A DNA stretch of 64,000 nucleotides, from NCBI RefSeq assembly GCF_003026355.1, contig NZ_PYON01000014.1:41058-105057 (forward strand), written 5' to 3'. Positions 1-8,837 of this stretch are shown in pieces. Every line of letters starts with the position of its first letter. Position 1 is the stretch's first letter. The notes beneath the pieces were generated by a model, which did no database searches, had not been told where the DNA came from, and saw nothing but the letters and a program-made list of their open reading frames with translations. The translations under genes were made by a program, and so were the position numbers. This DNA comes from Photobacterium kishitanii (lineage in GTDB: Bacteria > Pseudomonadota > Gammaproteobacteria > Enterobacterales > Vibrionaceae).

Positions 1-62
1 TCTGTAATTTGATAGAAAAGGTAAATAAAGCAAAAAGCAGTAAAGGTAAAGTGAGGATCATT

Positions 63-305
63 ATGTCGATTGCTGATAAATTATTGGATATAAATATAGC
101 AGCTCAAGTAAAACGAGATGGTGCTGTTAATGTATTAGAGTCTATTTATGAGCAAGCAGGTTATGCACATTTCAAGCGCGTGAAATGGGGGCGTCAGTAT
201 TATGATGGTATACAGTTTGCTGATGGCAGCGTTATTGCCGTGAAGCCGACAGCATTTAATTGCTTGACGTTAGTTAAGCTTGATTTCAGCAATCAAATTT
301 GTTGA
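63..305 (+). CDS. Small hypothetical protein (80 aa)
   Basis: I do not recognise this protein. The frame is open from position 9, but I start it at the ATG at 63 because a GAGG ribosome binding site lies at 53-56, six bases upstream, and no comparable site serves the earlier start. The product has no signal peptide or membrane segment. It is mixed charged and aromatic, with a KRVKWGRQYYDG stretch in the middle. No operon partner lies downstream: the next gene begins 386 bases later. It is probably a real small cytosolic protein, judging from the clean ribosome binding site. Confidence 0.55.
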   Translation: MSIADKLLDINIAAQVKRDGAVNVLESIYEQAGYAHFKRVKWGRQYYDGIQFADGSVIAVKPTAFNCLTLVKLDFSNQIC

Positions 306-691
306 ATAGAAATAGAATCATTCATTCCATTCCTGATAAATGTGTTTTAGTATGATGCTATTAGCTGAGTGAACTGTTTTGACCGAAGCAGTAATCATGT
401 TATGACCGAATAGAGCTAATAGACTGGGATTCATCGTTTTGGAGTACGATAATGACGCATTACCCTCGAAATAAACAATACCAACCCCCCTCATCGTTGG
501 TACTAGATACTTTTTTTGCTAATGCTGTATGCATAGCAATGACCTTTTCCTCTGCCTCTTATTTTAGCTTCCGATTTAGTAACGGTTCTTTGTAACCGTA
601 CTGTTATTGACGACAAATCACATGTTATTACTAATATATCTATAAATAGATATATGGATTGCTATTATTTAACAATAAGAACAAGGGAAAT
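306..691. other. Intergenic region upstream of the aromatic amino acid permease
   Basis: No coding region was found. The stretch is AT-rich and should contain the permease promoter. A weak TGTAA-type half-site near 596 recalls a TyrR box, but the second half is poor and I do not call it. No convincing terminator follows the small gene at 63-305. Confidence 0.4.
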
Positions 692-1852
692 ATGAATACT
701 AAATTATTAGGAAGTTCGCTAATTATTGCGGGCACAGCATTGGGTGCTGGCATGCTTGCCATCCCGATGGTATTAGCACAGTTCGGTTTACTATCTGGCT
801 CATTATTAATGCTGCTTATTTGGAGTGGTACGACATATGCCGCTTTATTGTTATTAGAAGCAAGTATCAAAGTTGGCGGTGGTCTTGGTATGAATACCAT
901 CGCACGAAAAACATTAGGCAAAGGTGGTCAATTAGTAACAAATGGATTGCTTTATGCTTTATTAGTTTGTTTATTAATGGCTTACATCATCGGTGCTGGC
1001 GATTTACTACAGAAATTGGTAACAGGGTTTGGGTTTGAGTTATCAATGCTACACAGTCAGATCATCTTTACAGTGTTAGCTGGTTGTATTGTTGCTGCTG
1101 GAACAGGCGTCGTTGATAAGCTCAATCGTGTGTTATTTTTAATCATGATTGCAGTGCTAATTATTACGTTATTTGCCTTAATACCGGGTATGAGTTTTAA
1201 TCATTTCTTTGAAGCAAGCAATAATAGCCAAGTTGATTTAATTAAAACTAGTGCAGTATTGTTCACCAGTTTCGGTTTCTTTCCCGTCATTCCTTCATTA
1301 GTGTCGTACAATGATAAAGCAAGCCATAAGCAATTAAGAAATATGGTGTTATTAGGCTCATTGATTCCATTGGGTTGTTACTTATTATGGCTATATGCTG
1401 TTGTTGGTAGTCTATCAGCAGAGCAATTAATTAAATTTGATAATGTTTCTGTACTGATAGATGCATTGAGTACACGTTTTGCTGGCATACATATTATTCT
1501 TTCTATTTTTACCGGCTTAGCGTTATTAACGTCGTTCTTAGGCGTGGCTATGTCGCTGTTTGATCAAAATATTGATTTATTTAGAAAAAATCGCGCAGTG
1601 ACTTATGTACTAACATTTATTCTACCTTTGTTAGGGGCTATCTTTGCCGCCAACCAATTCCTATCTGTTTTGAGCTATGCAGGATTGATATTAGTATTTA
1701 TCGCAGTGTTTATACCGATGTGGATGATCCATAATATAAGAAAATCTGCTCCAGCAACGACAAGTTCTGATTATCAAGTGGCAGGTGGATCTGTCGCAAT
1801 GCTGTTGAGCTTAGCTTTTGGCTGTTTCTTAATAGGTGCGCAGCTGATTTAG
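692..1852 (+). CDS. tyrP: Aromatic amino acid permease, TyrP/Mtr family
   Basis: Inner-membrane proton-coupled carrier of the hydroxy/aromatic amino acid permease family, which takes up tyrosine, tryptophan or phenylalanine. The N-terminus has the family glycine motif in TM1 (GTALGAGMLAIP, about residues 14-25). TyrP-like motifs follow: TSFGFFPVIPSLVSY in the middle and LALLTSFLGVAMSLFD late. At 386 aa with about 11 hydrophobic segments it has the usual family length. The start is the ATG at 692, preceded by AAGGGA; the upstream in-frame codons at 659 lack a ribosome binding site. The gene is a single transcription unit with a strong terminator. The overall pattern favours tyrosine (TyrP), but specificity cannot be read from sequence alone. 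Confidence 0.85.
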   Translation: MNTKLLGSSLIIAGTALGAGMLAIPMVLAQFGLLSGSLLMLLIWSGTTYAALLLLEASIKVGGGLGMNTIARKTLGKGGQLVTNGLLYALLVCLLMAYIIGAGDLLQKLVTGFGFELSMLHSQIIFTVLAGCIVAAGTGVVDKLNRVLFLIMIAVLIITLFALIPGMSFNHFFEASNNSQVDLIKTSAVLFTSFGFFPVIPSLVSYNDKASHKQLRNMVLLGSLIPLGCYLLWLYAVVGSLSAEQLIKFDNVSVLIDALSTRFAGIHIILSIFTGLALLTSFLGVAMSLFDQNIDLFRKNRAVTYVLTFILPLLGAIFAANQFLSVLSYAGLILVFIAVFIPMWMIHNIRKSAPATTSSDYQVAGGSVAMLLSLAFGCFLIGAQLI

Positions 1853-1873
1853 TATGATAAACGTGTAAATAGG

Positions 1874-1901
1874 ACGCTCATCTTTGATGGGCGTTTTTTT
1901 T
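1874..1901 (+). terminator. Rho-independent terminator of tyrP
   Basis: A nine-pair stem (ACGCTCATC / GATGGGCGT, one G-U pair) with a TTT loop is followed by a run of T. It sits 21 bases after the stop codon. Confidence 0.9.
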
Positions 1902-2260
1902 ATCTTTTAACTAACTAGAGTAGAAATAAAAAGAGAGTAGGGTAACAGATTGACCGATCTGGAATACCCTGTTAAAGCACTTTATAGGACCAATATAAAG
2001 TTTAATCATTAGGATCTATAATCTACTTTGGAGTACGAAGTTATATTGTAAGTAAACGATAGAATTAACTGGTACGATAATACAAACTTTCAGCAGTGAG
2101 GGCTATCCTCTCATTGTTTTTAGCGATAGTGATTTCTCGCCAAAAGTGTAAACTTTAAATTACACATCATTTTTGCTATCTAATGTTGCTGTTTTTTTAT
2201 TAGGTGAGTGATTATTGTTGTTTTATTTTCTAGTAATAATAATGGTTGCAGGTATTGTAG
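1902..2260. other. Intergenic region, no gene seen
   Basis: No open frame of interest on either strand. Interlocked inverted repeats (GGGTA / TACCC and AACAG / CTGTT) lie at about 1939-1973, but their arms cross and they do not form one simple hairpin. The promoter of the following gene is expected here. Confidence 0.35.
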
Positions 2261-3055
2261 ATGTTATGGGATAAAGCTTTAACAGTTGCTAAAAATGCAA
2301 GTGAGGCGCAAGCATTGTTGCCAATAGCGACCATGAGCTCAGTCGTTTCTGAGCAGGGAATTGATTTTTTTATTAAGATCATGAATGATAATCTTAATAA
2401 AAAAATGCAACAAGGACATGTACAGCAGAATCCTTTCTTGCCTTATGATGAGCAAATGTTTGTGGATACTGTAGGTCATGATCATGTGTGTTTATTAAAT
2501 AAGTATCCTGTCGGTGAGCCTCATTTACTTATTTGTAGTAAAGCGTTTGTGAGCCAATCATCTCTACTTGATTTACAAGATTTTTCAGCTTGGATCCAAG
2601 GCGTTACTTACCCTGATGTATTAGGTTTTTTTAATTCAGCATCAGAAGCTGGAGCAAGTCAGCGCCACCGACATATGCAGTTAATGAAAACGACGGTGCC
2701 GTTAGAGAGTATGATTTTGTCTGGTAAGTTACCATTCAGACATAAGCTATTTACGTTTGATCGTATTAATAGTGAGAAAGCCTATTTTTGCTATTTAGCG
2801 GCAATGCACGATTTAGGTCTAACCCCTCAAAATGTCACACTAAATATCAATGAGCCCATAGAATGCTTACCTTATAATATTCTATTAACTCAAAATTGGA
2901 TGCTAGTGATCCCTCGGCTAACTAACCATGTTGGTGATATTTTTGCTAATGCTTTGAATTATTCAGGTTGCTTTTTAGTAAAAGATCAACAACAACATGA
3001 TTGGCTAGTTGATTATGGTTGTTTACGGTTACTCACTGAATGCGTAGTGCCATAA
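2261..3055 (+). CDS. ATP adenylyltransferase / Ap4A phosphorylase-like protein
   Basis: A HIT-superfamily nucleotidyltransferase of the ATP adenylyltransferase type, 264 aa. Enzymes of this family cleave diadenosine tetraphosphate with phosphate, or transfer AMP. The diagnostic stretch is GASQRHRHMQLM at about residues 131-142, holding the spaced histidines and glutamine of the H-x-H-x-Q active site. The preceding VCLLNKYPVGEPHLLICSK block is typical of the substrate-binding beta sheet. The C-terminal half (PYNILLTQNWMLVIPR) matches the family's second domain. It is cytosolic, with no membrane segment. The ATG is preceded by a GCAGG-type site. The gene stands alone and converges on the NlpC/P60 gene, sharing a hairpin with its end. 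Confidence 0.75.
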   Translation: MLWDKALTVAKNASEAQALLPIATMSSVVSEQGIDFFIKIMNDNLNKKMQQGHVQQNPFLPYDEQMFVDTVGHDHVCLLNKYPVGEPHLLICSKAFVSQSSLLDLQDFSAWIQGVTYPDVLGFFNSASEAGASQRHRHMQLMKTTVPLESMILSGKLPFRHKLFTFDRINSEKAYFCYLAAMHDLGLTPQNVTLNINEPIECLPYNILLTQNWMLVIPRLTNHVGDIFANALNYSGCFLVKDQQQHDWLVDYGCLRLLTECVVP

Positions 3056-3069
3056 ACATAACAATTAAT

Positions 3070-3092
3070 GGGAGTATTATTACTCCTTTTTT
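3070..3092 (+). terminator. Terminator of the adenylyltransferase gene
   Basis: Stem GGAGTA / TACTCC with loop TTAT, followed by six T. It overlaps the stop codon of the convergent gene on the other strand, so the two 3' ends are packed together. Confidence 0.8.
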
Positions 3093-3661
3093 GATGGATT
3101 AGGCATCCGTATAACCGTTAAATAACGCTTTGGGTAACCACTTTGATAATAATTCGTTTCTGTGACACCAAAGTGTTTTTTAGATGATGAACTATGAATA
3201 AATTTCACTAACCCCGGTTTTATTTCGGTAATAATACCGGCATGGCCAGGTCTTCTTATTTTTAAATTTGTGCCTGTAAAAACAATGAGATCACCAACTT
3301 TAGCCTCTTTTAATGCTATTGAATGACTAAATAGTTGTGCGTACTGTGCTGTTGTTCTTGGAATGGCAATATTAAAATGGTTATAGACATATTTAATAAA
3401 TCCTGAACAATCAAATCCTTTCGGTGTAATTCCTCCCCAAACGTAGCGTGTACCAATATACTTTCTAGCAAAATCAACCATTTTCTTTTGTTCTATATTT
3501 TCTTTAGATTGATTTATACCTGGGTGTTGTTGGGAATAGTTCATCGGTTTGTTGATCATTTCTTTAGTGACTTGTGGTGCTGCATTAACATGTGTTTCAC
3601 AAGCGACTAATAGAAAAAAGGATAACGGAAAAATGCGTTTAAGGTGTGTTTTTATAGTCAT
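3080..3661 (-). CDS. NlpC/P60 family cell-wall hydrolase, lipoprotein
   Basis: Probable murein endopeptidase of 193 aa that cuts peptide stems of peptidoglycan. The N-terminus is a lipoprotein signal with lipobox LVAC, so Cys21 would be lipidated and the protein anchored in the envelope. After a 35-residue linker comes an NlpC/P60 domain (about 58-188). The catalytic cysteine lies in FDCSGF (Cys85), the histidine in GHAGI (His140), and a third polar residue is His156. All three catalytic positions are present. Size and layout resemble Spr (MepS) and NlpC of enteric bacteria. It is monocistronic, and the region upstream is shared with the divergent binding-protein gene. Confidence 0.85.
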   Translation of the reverse strand: MTIKTHLKRIFPLSFFLLVACETHVNAAPQVTKEMINKPMNYSQQHPGINQSKENIEQKKMVDFARKYIGTRYVWGGITPKGFDCSGFIKYVYNHFNIAIPRTTAQYAQLFSHSIALKEAKVGDLIVFTGTNLKIRRPGHAGIITEIKPGLVKFIHSSSSKKHFGVTETNYYQSGYPKRYLTVIRMPNPSKKE

Positions 3662-3935
3662 GGTCTTTATGTTTCAGTTTTGCTAAGCTTTATGGGTAAT
3701 TAATTTTATAATAACTGTTTATTTTTAGCTTACAATGGATATTGAATAATATTATTATTGATTCATATCAACTAGTGTCACCTTTTTGAGGTATACTATT
3801 TTAAATCATATTTAAACGATAGTTTTTTTGAAGAAAATATTAGGTTGACAATTGTTATTCAATCTATGTTTGTCATATAGACAATGTTACAACAAAAAAT
3901 TATTAATATAAAAATATTTAGGTTTAATTAATACT

Positions 3936-5132
3936 ATGTCTGACAAACTATTAAAGACTATTAATCGAGTTATTCTCTTAAGTATATTACTATTTTCAAA
4001 AACTATATTCGCGACACAAACACTAACAATTTGGTCATCTCATCAAAATCGTGACTTTATGACGATAATGGCCAATAAATTTAAAAAAAAACATGATGTT
4101 AATATATCTGTTATTCAGCTTGACCCCTCAGAGATAAAAGCTGAAATATTATTAAGTGCTGAAGATGGAGGGTTGCCTGATATTATTATTATTCCCTCTG
4201 ATTTTTTGGGTATGCACAACCTGATGAAATTATATCCTATTCCTCAACGGTGGTATCGCGAAAACCTTACTCCAGCAGTAAGGGATACGGTTAAACTACA
4301 AGGATCTTACTGGGGAATACCTCTTATTCAAGGTAATTTTCTATTGTTATATTACAATAAAAAATACGTACAACACCCAGCGACCGATTTTAACGATATT
4401 ATTTTAGCTAAAAATCAGTTTATTAAAAAAAATATTATGCCGATGGGGTGGAACTACAATGATATGTATTATTTTATGCCATTTTTATCTGCATTTGATG
4501 GGCAACCTATCACGAATGGTAAAATTACACTTAATACACCAGCGATGATTCAAGCGTTAAAGTACTATCATTATTTAGCTGATCAAGGAATTGTTAATCC
4601 AGAGTGCGACTATCGTTGTTCCCAATTGGATTTTGTGAATGGTAAAAGTGCTTATTCTATCAATGGCGATTGGGCGTATCATGATTTGAAAAATATGCTG
4701 GGTAGTGACTTAGGTGTGGCTTTATTACCGAAAGTTGATGGTAAAGTCATGCACCCGATGTCAAGTACATTTGTACTGGCTCTTCCTAATTACACGCAAC
4801 ATGCGAAAATAATGCAGCATTTAATTAAAGAGTTTTCTGAATTTGTTCAACAACAAGATAATCAGCGGTTAGTGTATGAGAAAACACAGTTACTACCTAT
4901 TTCCAGAGCATATTTTCAAGAACTTAGCAAAAAAGCTAAGGGAGATAGTTTGGTTATGTTTCAACAAATGGCGTTAACAGAACCGATGCCATCAGTATTG
5001 AATATGTCAATTGCTTGGCAAGCCCTTGCGATTGGATTTCAACGTTATCAAGCTGGAGCCACAGCTGAATATTCAGCGACACATATGCAGAATATGGCGA
5101 TTGAACAGCTTGAAAAGTTGGATAAGAAATGA
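3936..5132 (+). CDS. Periplasmic solute-binding protein (MalE-type), orphan
   Basis: Extracellular solute-binding protein of the maltose/oligosaccharide type (family 1), 398 aa. A signal peptide of about 26 residues ends at TIFA-TQ. The mature start (LTIWSSHQ) and the later blocks PDIIIIPSDF, YWGIPLIQGNFLLLYYN and KSAYSINGDWAYHDL are typical of this fold. Two cysteines (224 and 228, in ECDYRC) could form a disulfide. No permease or ATPase gene is nearby. Instead its stop codon overlaps the start of a GGDEF gene (ATGATG), so the two are almost certainly co-translated. By analogy with NspS of Vibrio cholerae I infer a ligand-sensing role rather than uptake. The ligand is unknown; a sugar is likely from the family but not proven. 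Confidence 0.8.
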   Translation: MSDKLLKTINRVILLSILLFSKTIFATQTLTIWSSHQNRDFMTIMANKFKKKHDVNISVIQLDPSEIKAEILLSAEDGGLPDIIIIPSDFLGMHNLMKLYPIPQRWYRENLTPAVRDTVKLQGSYWGIPLIQGNFLLLYYNKKYVQHPATDFNDIILAKNQFIKKNIMPMGWNYNDMYYFMPFLSAFDGQPITNGKITLNTPAMIQALKYYHYLADQGIVNPECDYRCSQLDFVNGKSAYSINGDWAYHDLKNMLGSDLGVALLPKVDGKVMHPMSSTFVLALPNYTQHAKIMQHLIKEFSEFVQQQDNQRLVYEKTQLLPISRAYFQELSKKAKGDSLVMFQQMALTEPMPSVLNMSIAWQALAIGFQRYQAGATAEYSATHMQNMAIEQLEKLDKK

Positions 5133-7240
5133 TGAAGTTACGCTTAAAGTCCTCGTTAGCGTTACTAATGCTAACAATAGCTGTTTTACCTGCTACAATT
5201 GTTGGTGGATTGCTTTTAAAACAACAGTCAGATGTTGAAGCTAATTATCGTATTGATATGCTTGCAAGACTATCTAATACCATTGAACAAGAATTTGATT
5301 ATCGTTTTTCATTATTATCAACAAGCTTAGATGTATTATCACGAGATAGGTTATTTGTTCAAGCTATTGATAACTTTTTTCTTGCAGGTCATGTTAATGC
5401 TTCTTTAGGATCGTTAGTTAAGAATACACCTTTAGTTCAGGCTGCTTATTTAATTGATGATCAATGGTCTGAAATTGAAAGCTATAACGGTATTCATGGT
5501 TTATCATCTTTTACTAAATTAAAAGATGTACTTCTTCATCGAATATCAAAAAATAAAGCGAAAGGTCGCCAATGGGTATTTTATTATAATAGCGAAAGCT
5601 TGATGCCATTAAAGTATAATCCAAGTCGTCGTGGTATTATTATTGGTGTGCCTATTTTTCAGTCTATGACTAATGGGTTGAAGCGAGTACCGCTGGGATA
5701 TTTAATTGTCGTTGTTCCAATAGAAAATATTATTAAGGTATTACAGCCTTATTTGAAAAACGGGGAACGAGTTGTTTTTCAAAATAATAAAATGAATAAT
5801 ATTGTTATCTCTAATAGTAAAGTAGACCTTCATGTACCAACAATAAATAAAGTTATAAAAATAAAACTGGATAATAAATATATTTCAAAGCCGATTGAGT
5901 ACACTATGAAAGTGTATATGGATAAGTATTTAGGCGTGAATCCATATATCAAATCCTTGAAATATATTACATTTTTTGGGGTTATGATTGTTTTATTGGC
6001 TTTTTTTAGTGCAGGGTTAACATATCGCTGGATAGCTCGGCCTCTCGGTGGATTAATGGAAACTGTACGGGCATATTCACGCGGAGAATACCAGCGTTCA
6101 GGACGAGAATTACGCTTTGCTGAGTTCTTTATGGTAGACAGGTTAATTCGTAATATGGCTAAAACGATTCAAGCACAAGTTGCTGATTTAGCCGTTACTA
6201 ATAGTGAATTAAATACTGCATATTTAGAGAAAGAAAAAGCAAATTTACAATTAGTTAATTTTAATGATGAGTTAGAGCGCAAGGTTGCCGAAAAGACACT
6301 AGCACTCAGTAATTCATTATTTAGAGAAGAACATCGACGCTCAATGTTACAGTCATTGTTATCATTCAGTCATGATCTTCAAACTGGTGATATTATTGAG
6401 ACTGTAATGACGCAAGTTGTTGCTTTATATCCTACTGCTGGATGGGCAATGAAAACTTATGCTGATAATAAAAATCAATGGGCATGTGAGAATATTGATA
6501 AAGCACGCCTAGAAGAGAATGAAATACGACCAGAAGAACATTATAGTGATTATTACTGCTTGCCGGATGGTGACGAATATTTACATTGTTTTAAAGTGAA
6601 AAATAGTCAAAACGAAATCGTGGGTATTATCGTGATGCAATATGCGAAATTAAAGCGAGATGATTTTGAAGTTATTTCACTATTTATTCGACAGCTATCA
6701 GCTGAATTAGAAGGCCGATTATTAAATAGTGAATTGGCTCGTATTGCTATAACAGATTCACTTACTGGAATTGCTAATAGAAAAGCGTTTGATCATGATT
6801 TAGAAGAGCATATTCAATTATTCAATCGTTATCCAAAACGTCATTTTGGTTTATTTATGTTAGATGTTAATGGATTAAAACGAGCGAATGATAATTATGG
6901 GCATCATATGGGTGATGCTTTATTAATTAAAACCAGTCAGCTTCTGGTAGAAACATGCCGTATAACAGATAAAGTTTATCGTTTAGGAGGAGATGAATTT
7001 GCTATTATTCTTGAAGCAGGTGATCGAGATAGTTGTTCTGTTTTATGGCACCGATTAGAAAAAGTTCGAGAGAAAATCAATTACGCTTGTTTACCAAATG
7101 GAGAACACGTTGAGGTACATTTTGCTGTTGGTTATTCTAGTACTGATCAAAACCCAGCAGATCAAGTTTGCTTAGTTGCAGATAAAGCGATGTATAAAGA
7201 TAAACGCCGTTTCTATGAGAAAACAGGTCTTGAACGATAA
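5129..7240 (+). CDS. Membrane-bound diguanylate cyclase with periplasmic sensor, HAMP and GGDEF
   Basis: Predicted diguanylate cyclase (two GTP to c-di-GMP), 703 aa. Order of parts: TM1 (about 8-29); a periplasmic region of about 245 residues; TM2 (about 278-300); HAMP (about 301-355, starting WIARPLGGL); a coiled coil (355-405); a GAF-like segment (about 410-535); and a GGDEF domain (about 545-703). The active-site signature RLGGDEF is intact (GGDEF at 620-624). An RxxD product-inhibition site (RITD) lies five residues before it, so the enzyme should be active and feedback inhibited. The start overlaps the stop of the binding-protein gene by four bases. The periplasmic part may read the liganded binding protein; this partnership is inference from gene order. 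Confidence 0.88.
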   Translation: MMKLRLKSSLALLMLTIAVLPATIVGGLLLKQQSDVEANYRIDMLARLSNTIEQEFDYRFSLLSTSLDVLSRDRLFVQAIDNFFLAGHVNASLGSLVKNTPLVQAAYLIDDQWSEIESYNGIHGLSSFTKLKDVLLHRISKNKAKGRQWVFYYNSESLMPLKYNPSRRGIIIGVPIFQSMTNGLKRVPLGYLIVVVPIENIIKVLQPYLKNGERVVFQNNKMNNIVISNSKVDLHVPTINKVIKIKLDNKYISKPIEYTMKVYMDKYLGVNPYIKSLKYITFFGVMIVLLAFFSAGLTYRWIARPLGGLMETVRAYSRGEYQRSGRELRFAEFFMVDRLIRNMAKTIQAQVADLAVTNSELNTAYLEKEKANLQLVNFNDELERKVAEKTLALSNSLFREEHRRSMLQSLLSFSHDLQTGDIIETVMTQVVALYPTAGWAMKTYADNKNQWACENIDKARLEENEIRPEEHYSDYYCLPDGDEYLHCFKVKNSQNEIVGIIVMQYAKLKRDDFEVISLFIRQLSAELEGRLLNSELARIAITDSLTGIANRKAFDHDLEEHIQLFNRYPKRHFGLFMLDVNGLKRANDNYGHHMGDALLIKTSQLLVETCRITDKVYRLGGDEFAIILEAGDRDSCSVLWHRLEKVREKINYACLPNGEHVEVHFAVGYSSTDQNPADQVCLVADKAMYKDKRRFYEKTGLER

Positions 7241-7247
7241 AATAGAG

Positions 7248-7279
7248 CCACTGCAATGTGATAATAGATATTGCAGTGG
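7248..7279. terminator. Shared hairpin between convergent genes
   Basis: Perfect ten-pair stem CCACTGCAAT / ATTGCAGTGG with a 12-base loop, between the ends of the GGDEF gene and the convergent methyltransferase gene. The T-tracts on both sides are weak, so it may act as a bidirectional but inefficient terminator or as an RNA-stabilising 3' end. Confidence 0.6.
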
Positions 7280-7295
7280 TTTACCTGTAGTGAGC

Positions 7296-7763
7296 CTATT
7301 TATGGTTCGAGTAGTTATCACCTTTCGCCATGCGATCATATAAAATCACATTTACAGCCGCGGCTAAATTCATACAGCCTTTAGTTGGTACGTAAATTGT
7401 TTCACGACAAAAATCAGTGATATCTTTTTTTAATGTACCGTCTTCAGGACCAAAAATATAAAAGGCACGTCGAGGGTGTTTATATTCTGGTAATGGTTTG
7501 GCATCATCAATTAAATCTACTGCAACGGGCACACAGCCGACAGGAATGATTGCTTTTAGATCTTCAACGCCAATTAAAGGAATATCAAGCGCCACATTTT
7601 TGGTATCTGTACAAAATTGCGCAGCATGATCATAACGAGTACCAGTATAAAAGACAGAGTTCACGCCATAACAGCCAGCTGCACGCATAACAGAGCCGAC
7701 GTTTTCAGGTGTTTTGGGATTGAAAAGGCCTACGCAAGAGTAACCCTGACTTTTTTTGCTCAT
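7296..7763 (-). CDS. SPOUT-family (TrmH/SpoU) RNA methyltransferase
   Basis: Small 155-aa SAM-dependent RNA 2'-O-ribose methyltransferase of the SpoU/TrmH class, consisting of the catalytic knot domain only. Motif 1 is NPKTPENVGSVMRAAG (about 15-30, with the conserved Asn and Arg). Motif 2 is FGPEDGTL. Motif 3 is VPTKGCMNLAAAVNVILYDR near the C-terminus, forming the trefoil knot and cofactor loop. Such minimal proteins modify tRNA or rRNA; the target cannot be read here, and it is not a clear TrmL or TrmH. The ATG overlaps no neighbour. The SEC-C gene lies 120 bases upstream on the same strand, with a terminator between them. Confidence 0.8.
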   Translation of the reverse strand: MSKKSQGYSCVGLFNPKTPENVGSVMRAAGCYGVNSVFYTGTRYDHAAQFCTDTKNVALDIPLIGVEDLKAIIPVGCVPVAVDLIDDAKPLPEYKHPRRAFYIFGPEDGTLKKDITDFCRETIYVPTKGCMNLAAAVNVILYDRMAKGDNYSNHK

Positions 7764-7840
7764 ATGGATATCTACTTTAGAAATTGAGGCGAGATTGTAT
7801 ACCTAGTAATAATATTTTTGCAGTAGGTATAGTGATTCGA

Positions 7841-7869
7841 GGGGAAAAACAGGAACTTCTGCTCCTGTT
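7841..7869 (-). terminator. Terminator of the SEC-C gene
   Basis: Read on the minus strand: stem AACAGGA / TCCTGTT followed by a T-tract (the A run at 7845-7849). It lies 15 bases downstream of the SEC-C stop codon. Confidence 0.8.
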
Positions 7870-7883
7870 CTTTATTAGTGAAA

Positions 7884-8219
7884 TTATTTACCGCAACATT
7901 TTTTGTATTTCTTACCGCTACCACATGAGCAAGGATCATTTCGATTAGGTGTTTTATCAAATGTTGTCGTGGTTGGCTTATTTAATGTTGCAGTAAGTTC
8001 TGCAATGTCTTCTACAGCGTCAGTATCTACTGTGATGGTTGCAAAAAGCTGGTGTTCTGCAAGTTGCACTTCTAGTTCTTGTTGACGTTCTTCTGTGTTC
8101 ACAATCAATGTGAGTGGGTTGGTTTCCGTGCCAAGCTTAGTTTCGCGCTTCGTGTTGTAGCCACAGCTGCTGTGTTTTGGCTTTTTTTCGATGCGACCTT
8201 TATAGAAAAATTTAGACAT
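7884..8219 (-). CDS. SEC-C metal-binding motif protein, PBPRA1643 type
   Basis: 111-aa cytosolic protein ending in a complete SEC-C zinc-binding motif (NDPCSCGSGKKYKKCCG, about 94-110), the module found at the C-terminus of SecA and in YchJ-like proteins. The N-terminus (MSKFFYKGRIEKKPKHSSCGYNTKR) with its SSCGY segment fits the small Vibrionaceae family of SWIM/SEC-C proteins named after Photobacterium profundum PBPRA1643. The central part (residues 38-85) looks like a small alpha/beta domain. Function is not known. An AGG site precedes the ATG. Recognition of the family is from memory of its pattern. Confidence 0.8.
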   Translation of the reverse strand: MSKFFYKGRIEKKPKHSSCGYNTKRETKLGTETNPLTLIVNTEERQQELEVQLAEHQLFATITVDTDAVEDIAELTATLNKPTTTTFDKTPNRNDPCSCGSGKKYKKCCGK

Positions 8220-8282
8220 GGGATAACCTGTTTGCTATGAAATATTAGCGTGACCATTATTGAATGGATGCGCTTTATAACG

Positions 8283-8305
8283 AAAAAACCACCAAAATTA
8301 GGTGG
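8283..8305 (-). terminator. Orphan terminator, leftward
   Basis: Minus-strand stem CCACC / GGTGG with loop TAATTTT, followed by six T. No gene ends immediately upstream of it on this strand. Confidence 0.65.
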
Positions 8306-8538
8306 CTGAAATTGCGGGCATAATAACCGCCATCGTGTAGCTTATCAAGCGTTGAGCTAATGCTGCCGTATAAAAATAGCCACAGAATATGATTAAAAAT
8401 ATAGCAGACAGTGTTTGATTCTCTGGTTGTACTCAAGTAATCGATTGCATTGGTCGAATTTTATCTTCACACTTAGACGGTTTTAATAGAACTTGGTAGA
8501 GTAATGGTTAGCTGCAAGAATCAATTATGTTGATGGAA

Positions 8539-8564
8539 AAACCTATCAAACTAATAGGTTTTTT
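8539..8564 (+). terminator. Orphan terminator, rightward
   Basis: Stem AAACCTAT / ATAGGTTT with loop CAAACTA, running into six T. No plus-strand gene is present between this hairpin and position 7240. Confidence 0.7.
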
Positions 8565-8837
8565 CGTCTACCACTGTTGTCAATAATTGTTAACATACAC
8601 AGCATAGAAAATAGCAAACAGCACTAAATTATCTGGTATGTTAATATATTAGCGATAAATGCTACAGATTTGATGCGCTAATCGACTGAAATGATAATTA
8701 AGGTATAACAAAAATTTTCAATTTTTATCACGAAAAACAGATAACAAATTTAAAATTACGGCATAATAATGCCCGTTATACCAAGCAATTGATTGCTGTA
8801 CCAGATCGAATGATCTGTAAATAAATGGGAACATTAC

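Larger units (their letters stand above)
8220..8837. other. 618-base gap upstream of zwf with two unassigned terminators
   Basis: No conventional gene. It should hold the leftward promoter of the SEC-C gene (about 8220-8280) and the rightward promoter of zwf (about 8700-8830, near the small dyads CAATTGATTG and GATCGAATGATC). Between them lie two terminator-like hairpins pointing away from each other (8283-8305 minus, 8539-8564 plus) that belong to no visible gene. This suggests one or two short transcripts. A 44-codon frame without a usual start codon ends inside the minus-strand hairpin. Confidence 0.5.

Noticed and set aside
1939..1973. Hairpin with arms GGGTA/TACCC and AACAG/CTGTT
   Set aside because: The two arm pairs interlock and do not form one stem; no coding or regulatory context supports a pseudoknot.
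5011..5238. 75-codon frame across the binding-protein/GGDEF junction
   Set aside because: It lies in another frame over two well-supported genes and has no family features.
8298..8431. 44-codon minus-strand hydrophobic frame (contains LIIFCGYFYTAALAQRL) ending inside the hairpin at 8283-8305
   Set aside because: It has no ATG, GTG or well-placed TTG start with a ribosome binding site before its last third. Kept only as part of the small-transcript finding.
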